A DNA stretch of 9,202 nt from contig CAAEKI010000022.1 in the NCBI GenBank assembly GCA_900756495.1, positions 1 to 9,202 of the forward strand. The letters are read 5' to 3'. The notes beneath the pieces are model-generated. The model searched no databases. It worked only from the letters and a program-made list of their open reading frames with translations, and was not told the origin of the DNA. A program made the position numbers and the translations under genes. The DNA is from an uncultured Oscillospiraceae bacterium. GTDB lineage: Bacteria; Bacillota; Clostridia; Oscillospirales; Oscillospiraceae. Below, one piece after another: positions 6,616 to 9,202 of the stretch. How positions within the stretch are numbered: the first letter of the stretch is position 1; each line of letters starts with the position of its first letter.

Positions 6616-6644
6616 ATTATACTATATGACGTATGAGTATGCAA
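6616..6644 (-). promoter_or_regulatory. Sigma-A-type promoter for SBP2 and probably the importer operon
   Basis: On the minus strand a -35 box TTGCAT (6644-6639) and a perfect -10 box TATAAT (6621-6616) are separated by 17 bp. Transcription would start near 6609, leaving a leader of about 35 nt with an AAGGA ribosome binding site (7-nt spacing) before the ATG at 6574. It is the best promoter in the window and sits just downstream of the terminator region. Confidence 0.8.
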
Positions 6645-6672
6645 GATGCAACCGAAGCTTTTTGACAAGTGC

Positions 6673-6837
6673 ATGAAGAAATTCCAGCCCTCATTTTAGG
6701 CGAAAATCACAAAAATCAGAGGGCGTATCTGCGAATGGAACCGACCGGGGCGCGGAGGGCCGGGAAAGGGACACAAGCGGGCGGCCGGTTCGGGCGGAAG
6801 GGCCGTTTTCCAGGGTGAGATCCGGAGGAGGAACGGC
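6673..6837. other. Non-coding spacer without a recognisable gene
   Basis: Between the tandem terminator region and the promoter of the next operon lies GC-rich sequence, purine-rich on the plus strand. Short frames cross it on the minus strand, but they begin inside the terminator hairpin, have no ribosome binding site and give low-complexity Pro/Ser/Arg-rich peptides. I see no gene, tRNA or repeat array here. Confidence 0.6.
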
Positions 6838-6867
6838 AAAAACCGGGCGGGGAATCCCGCTCCCCGG
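6838..6867 (-). terminator. Possible second (tandem) terminator hairpin
   Basis: On the minus strand CCGG (6867-6864), a 3-nt bulge and GCGGG (6860-6856) pair, across a 4-nt ATTC loop, with CCCGC (6851-6847) and CCGG (6846-6843). TTTTTG follows at 6842. An alternative CGGGGA/TCCCCG fold competes, so the structure is less certain than the terminator upstream of it. It could act as a backup stop for the molybdenum-enzyme operon. Confidence 0.45.
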
Positions 6868-6902
6868 GAAAGGACTGTTTTTCCTGAAAAAGAAAAGGCT
6901 GG

Positions 6903-6944
6903 AGGAAGAAAAAGGAGCGCGGTAGCACACGGCTGCCGCGCTCC
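6903..6944 (-). terminator. Rho-independent terminator after the molybdenum-enzyme operon
   Basis: On the minus strand GGAGCGCGG (6944-6936) pairs with CCGCGCTCC (6922-6914). The stem extends through a G-T wobble and three further pairs to a 5-nt loop. It is followed directly by TTTTTCTTCC. The hairpin starts 39 nt past the stop codon of the Fe-S subunit, the usual place for a factor-independent terminator. Confidence 0.85.
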
Positions 6945-6982
6945 CTGATGTGCAGCCTGTTTAAGTGCTGATCAGAGGATGG

Positions 6983-7813
6983 TTATGCCTTCCAGAGGGG
7001 AAGGTCGCCGATGTTGATGTCCTTCTCAGTGACATCGACGGGACCGAATTTTTGCGCCAGGTAGCCGTCCTTCTCGAAGAGGAGGGTGTACTGGCCGGCG
7101 GCCAGGCCACGGAGCCAGAAGTCGCCGTAACTGTCGGTCACGGTGGTGGTCGCTTCGCCGGTCTCCACGTTGGTGGCAGTGACCTTGACGTCCTCAGAGC
7201 ACTCATCGGCTTCCTTGTCATAAAGGGCGCCGGCGATGAACCGCTTGGGCAGACCGATGAAATAGACTCTGGGCTTGACGCTGAGCTCAGGCTTCAGAGG
7301 CTCGGCCTTAGCGATGAGGGCCTGAATCTTGGAGTCGTCCTCGTCGCCGAAGACCAGGGCGCCGGTGGGGCAGGCGTCTACGCAGCGGGGCTCGGACCAG
7401 CCGTCATCCAGCAGGTGAGCGCAGAAGGTGCACTTCTGAGAGATACAGAGATTGGCGTTGTAGTAGATGACGTTGTCGTAGGGACATGCCTCGGAGCAGA
7501 GCTGGTGGCCGCGGCACTTGTCGGGATCGATGATCACGATGCCGTCGTCCCGCTTGTAGATGGCCTTCTGCTTGCAGGCGTCAATACAGGGGGCTTCATC
7601 GCAGTGCTGGCAGATGCTGTGCTCATAGGTAATCATAACTTTGGGCACCTGACCGCGCACGTTGTCATGGATCTTGTGCCAAAACTGGCCCACGTCGGGT
7701 TGGGGCTTGGCGATAGGCGACCAGTCGTTGCCCACGTGCTCGTCCTTGCAGGCCACCTGACAGTTATAGCAGCCGTTGCACAGGTTGTAGTTGATGATCA
7801 TTACCTTGCCCAT
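6983..7813 (-). CDS. Fe-S electron-transfer subunit of the molybdenum enzyme, with C-terminal beta-sandwich domain (AthS-like)
   Basis: A 276-residue ferredoxin-like subunit that should dock on the molybdopterin subunit encoded just upstream. Cys motifs in order: C12-x2-C15-x2-C18-x3-C22; C68-x2-C71-x4-C76-x3-C80; C100-x5-C106-x3-C110-P, where the usual second Cys is His103; and C128-x2-C131-x12-C144-x3-C148-P. This is the four-cluster DmsB/PhsB-type pattern with one altered ligand. After KPELSVKPRVYFIGL (174-188) a domain of about 80 residues follows (193-276), with VTATNVETGEATTTVTDSYG and GLAAGQYTLLFEKDGY, typical of Cna-B/transthyretin-like beta sandwiches. That extra domain and the PEL-x2-KPRVY linker match my memory of the small subunit of Pelobacter pyrogallol transhydroxylase (about 275 residues). 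The ATG lies in the TAATG overlap, 7 nt after GGAGGTG. There is no signal peptide or Tat motif, so it is likely cytoplasmic. General four-cluster Fe-S subunits of other Mo enzymes are the alternative. Confidence 0.88.
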   Translation of the reverse strand: MGKVMIINYNLCNGCYNCQVACKDEHVGNDWSPIAKPQPDVGQFWHKIHDNVRGQVPKVMITYEHSICQHCDEAPCIDACKQKAIYKRDDGIVIIDPDKCRGHQLCSEACPYDNVIYYNANLCISQKCTFCAHLLDDGWSEPRCVDACPTGALVFGDEDDSKIQALIAKAEPLKPELSVKPRVYFIGLPKRFIAGALYDKEADECSEDVKVTATNVETGEATTTVTDSYGDFWLRGLAAGQYTLLFEKDGYLAQKFGPVDVTEKDINIGDLPLWKA

Positions 7814-9202
7814 TACTTGTCACCTCCAGACAGCATGGCGTCCAGGCCGGGACCAGCAGTCGGGTTAAAGGGTCTGCTGAAGGCCTCGGGATATTTCTTT
7901 TTAAGCCCATCCAGGTCGGTCTTCTCAACCTCTACGAGGAAGCCGCTGACCGCGTGGCCCACCGCGTTCTTCGAGGTGGTGTTCCGCGGCACGATGGTGT
8001 TGATGGCGCCGCCCCGGTCAATCTCGCCCGGGACGATGGGATCCCACTTGGCGCCGTGGTCCATGTAGACCACCCCGGGCATGATGCGCTCGGTCACGTA
8101 GGCACCGCCCAGAACCGTGCCGCGCTCGTTGTAGATGGACACGATGTCGCCGTCGGCAATGCCGCGCTCCGCTGCCGTGGCGGGGTGCAGCCAGACCGGG
8201 TGGTACAGGTAGCCGTCGGGCCCCTTGATCTTACAGGTGGGAATCTCACGCAGCCAAGTGATGTCCTCGTGCTGGGAGTGGACGCTCCAGCGCGGGTGGT
8301 TGGAAACTACCAACAGAGGATAGGTCTTGCTGCGGTCGGTCCCCAGCGTCTCCTCGTGGGAGATGCCCTGGGCGACCCACTTGGGCACGGGCGGCCGCTC
8401 CAGATCGTTGGGGAAGTGCTCCTTCAGGCCGGTGGCCTCGAACTCCAGCAGGCCGGTGGGCGTAGTGAGGGGGTGCTCCTTGGGGTTCTCGTAGAATTCC
8501 TGGAAGCCGCGGGGAACCTCCTTCCAGTCATCGGCGGTGGGCACCACATAGTAGCCCTTTTCCTTCAGATCCTCCCAACTGACCAAGTCGGCGCAGCGGG
8601 AGGTCTCCCAGCCATACTTGATGAGGTCAGGTACAGATTTTCCGCCGGTGTACTCCTCCAGCAGACCCAGCCGCTCGGCCAGCATGCAGGTGATCTCGTA
8701 GTCACTGTAGGATTCAGCCAGAGGATCGATGCACTTCTCCTCTGGATAGAGCAGGTTGAACTGGCCGCTGAAGTTGTCAATGGCAATGTCGTCCTCCTCC
8801 AGCTTGGTGTTCACCGGGAGAATGATATCGGCCAGCAGCGCATCGTTTTCCAGCCAAGGGTGCTGCGCCCACATAAACTCAATGTCTGGGTGCCGCATTG
8901 CGCGGATGTAGTCGTTGCCGGAGTTCCAGCAGGTGATCCAGGAGGGGGAATCGGTCCAGACGGCGTGGATCTTGGAGCAGCCGTCGGCGGGATATTTGCG
9001 GTGGACGAACTGATCCTCACGGACAGCAGTCTCAGACTTGCAGCCCCACCAGTCGCAGGAGCCCTCCAGTATGGCCTTGGGCACATAGGTCTTGGGCAGA
9101 GAGGGGTCGTGAGAGTCGGAGGGGTTGCCGCCAGTGTAGGCGGCTGTCACGTTGGGCTTGCGCAGCGCCTTGGGCTGGGCGTACTGATCGGGGTAGTCGA
9201 AC
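7813..9202 (-). CDS. Molybdopterin oxidoreductase catalytic subunit, transhydroxylase/dehydroxylase-like (3' part; 5' end outside window)
   Basis: This is the C-terminal part (462 residues visible) of a bis-MGD molybdenum/tungsten enzyme of the DMSO reductase family. The frame stays open to the window edge: 17 codons (FDYPDQYAQPKALRKPN) precede an internal GTG at 9150, so that GTG is not the start. The visible part holds the end of the central alpha/beta domain (the HPDIEFMWAQHPWLEND and ADIILPVNTKLEEDD stretches, about residues 105-140). It then holds a C-terminal molybdopterin-dinucleotide-binding domain (about 292-430), with the HPRWSVHSQHED segment, a GIADGDIVSIYNERG turn, and the NTIVPRNTTSKNAVGH tail. 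The family resemblance is to the large subunit of pyrogallol-phloroglucinol transhydroxylase and to gut catechol dehydroxylases. The best argument is its partner gene, whose domain layout is AthS-like. The full-length family member is about 850-900 residues, so roughly half is missing, including the N-terminal metal-site region. It ends TAATG, sharing one base with the next gene. Substrate is not determinable here. Confidence 0.85.
   Translation of the reverse strand, partial: FDYPDQYAQPKALRKPNVTAAYTGGNPSDSHDPSLPKTYVPKAILEGSCDWWGCKSETAVREDQFVHRKYPADGCSKIHAVWTDSPSWITCWNSGNDYIRAMRHPDIEFMWAQHPWLENDALLADIILPVNTKLEEDDIAIDNFSGQFNLLYPEEKCIDPLAESYSDYEITCMLAERLGLLEEYTGGKSVPDLIKYGWETSRCADLVSWEDLKEKGYYVVPTADDWKEVPRGFQEFYENPKEHPLTTPTGLLEFEATGLKEHFPNDLERPPVPKWVAQGISHEETLGTDRSKTYPLLVVSNHPRWSVHSQHEDITWLREIPTCKIKGPDGYLYHPVWLHPATAAERGIADGDIVSIYNERGTVLGGAYVTERIMPGVVYMDHGAKWDPIVPGEIDRGGAINTIVPRNTTSKNAVGHAVSGFLVEVEKTDLDGLKKKYPEAFSRPFNPTAGPGLDAMLSGGDK

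Noticed and set aside
6691..6930. Minus-strand open frame in the spacer after the molybdenum-enzyme operon
   Set aside because: It begins at a GTG inside the terminator hairpin, lacks a ribosome binding site, and encodes a low-complexity Pro/Ser/Arg peptide.
6965..8068. Long plus-strand open frame (367 codons) opposite the Fe-S subunit and the end of the molybdopterin subunit
   Set aside because: Antisense shadow of GC-rich coding sequence: Val/Gly/Leu-rich translation, no domain, no ribosome binding site, and both minus-strand genes are unmistakable.

Overview
The window reads as a stretch of chromosome from an anaerobic, GC-rich, low-redox bacterium, most likely a gut-type Clostridia member (Oscillospiraceae / Flavonifractor-like). 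This is an inference from the lipoprotein signal peptides with Gly/Ser-rich linkers, the strong AAGGAGG-type ribosome binding sites, the simple hairpin-plus-T terminators, and the pairing of a LIV-type ABC importer with a molybdopterin/Fe-S enzyme. Every gene I can support lies on the minus strand, so transcription runs from high to low coordinates. There are no RNA genes, mobile elements or CRISPR arrays.

Layout in transcription order. (1) 9202-6983: the 3' end of a molybdopterin (DMSO-reductase family) catalytic subunit, cut by the window edge. It is followed by its Fe-S subunit through a TAATG stop/start overlap. The Fe-S subunit has four Cys motifs plus a C-terminal beta-sandwich domain, the architecture of the small subunit of pyrogallol:phloroglucinol transhydroxylase (AthS). 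One or two terminator hairpins follow (6944-6838). (2) 6644-4261 and on to 1695: a good promoter drives a lipoprotein solute-binding protein (SBP2). A 247-nt spacer with an 18-bp perfect hairpin follows, and then the core importer: two ATPases (livG, livF; 8-nt overlap) and two permeases (livH, livM). A strong hairpin terminator closes this unit at 1670-1630. (3) 1624-80: a second solute-binding lipoprotein (SBP1), clearly paralogous to SBP2, with its own candidate promoters and a leader of about 85 or 200 nt. Its coding sequence looks less GC-rich at third positions than its neighbours.

Working model (inference): one LIV-type importer core is served by two related binding proteins and sits beside a transhydroxylase/dehydroxylase-type molybdenum enzyme. 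Since LIV-type binding proteins in other bacteria carry aromatic acids as well as amino acids, the cluster may import and convert a polyphenol-derived aromatic such as a gallate- or pyrogallol-type compound. The sequence alone cannot fix the substrate; amino-acid uptake with a coincidental neighbour remains possible.
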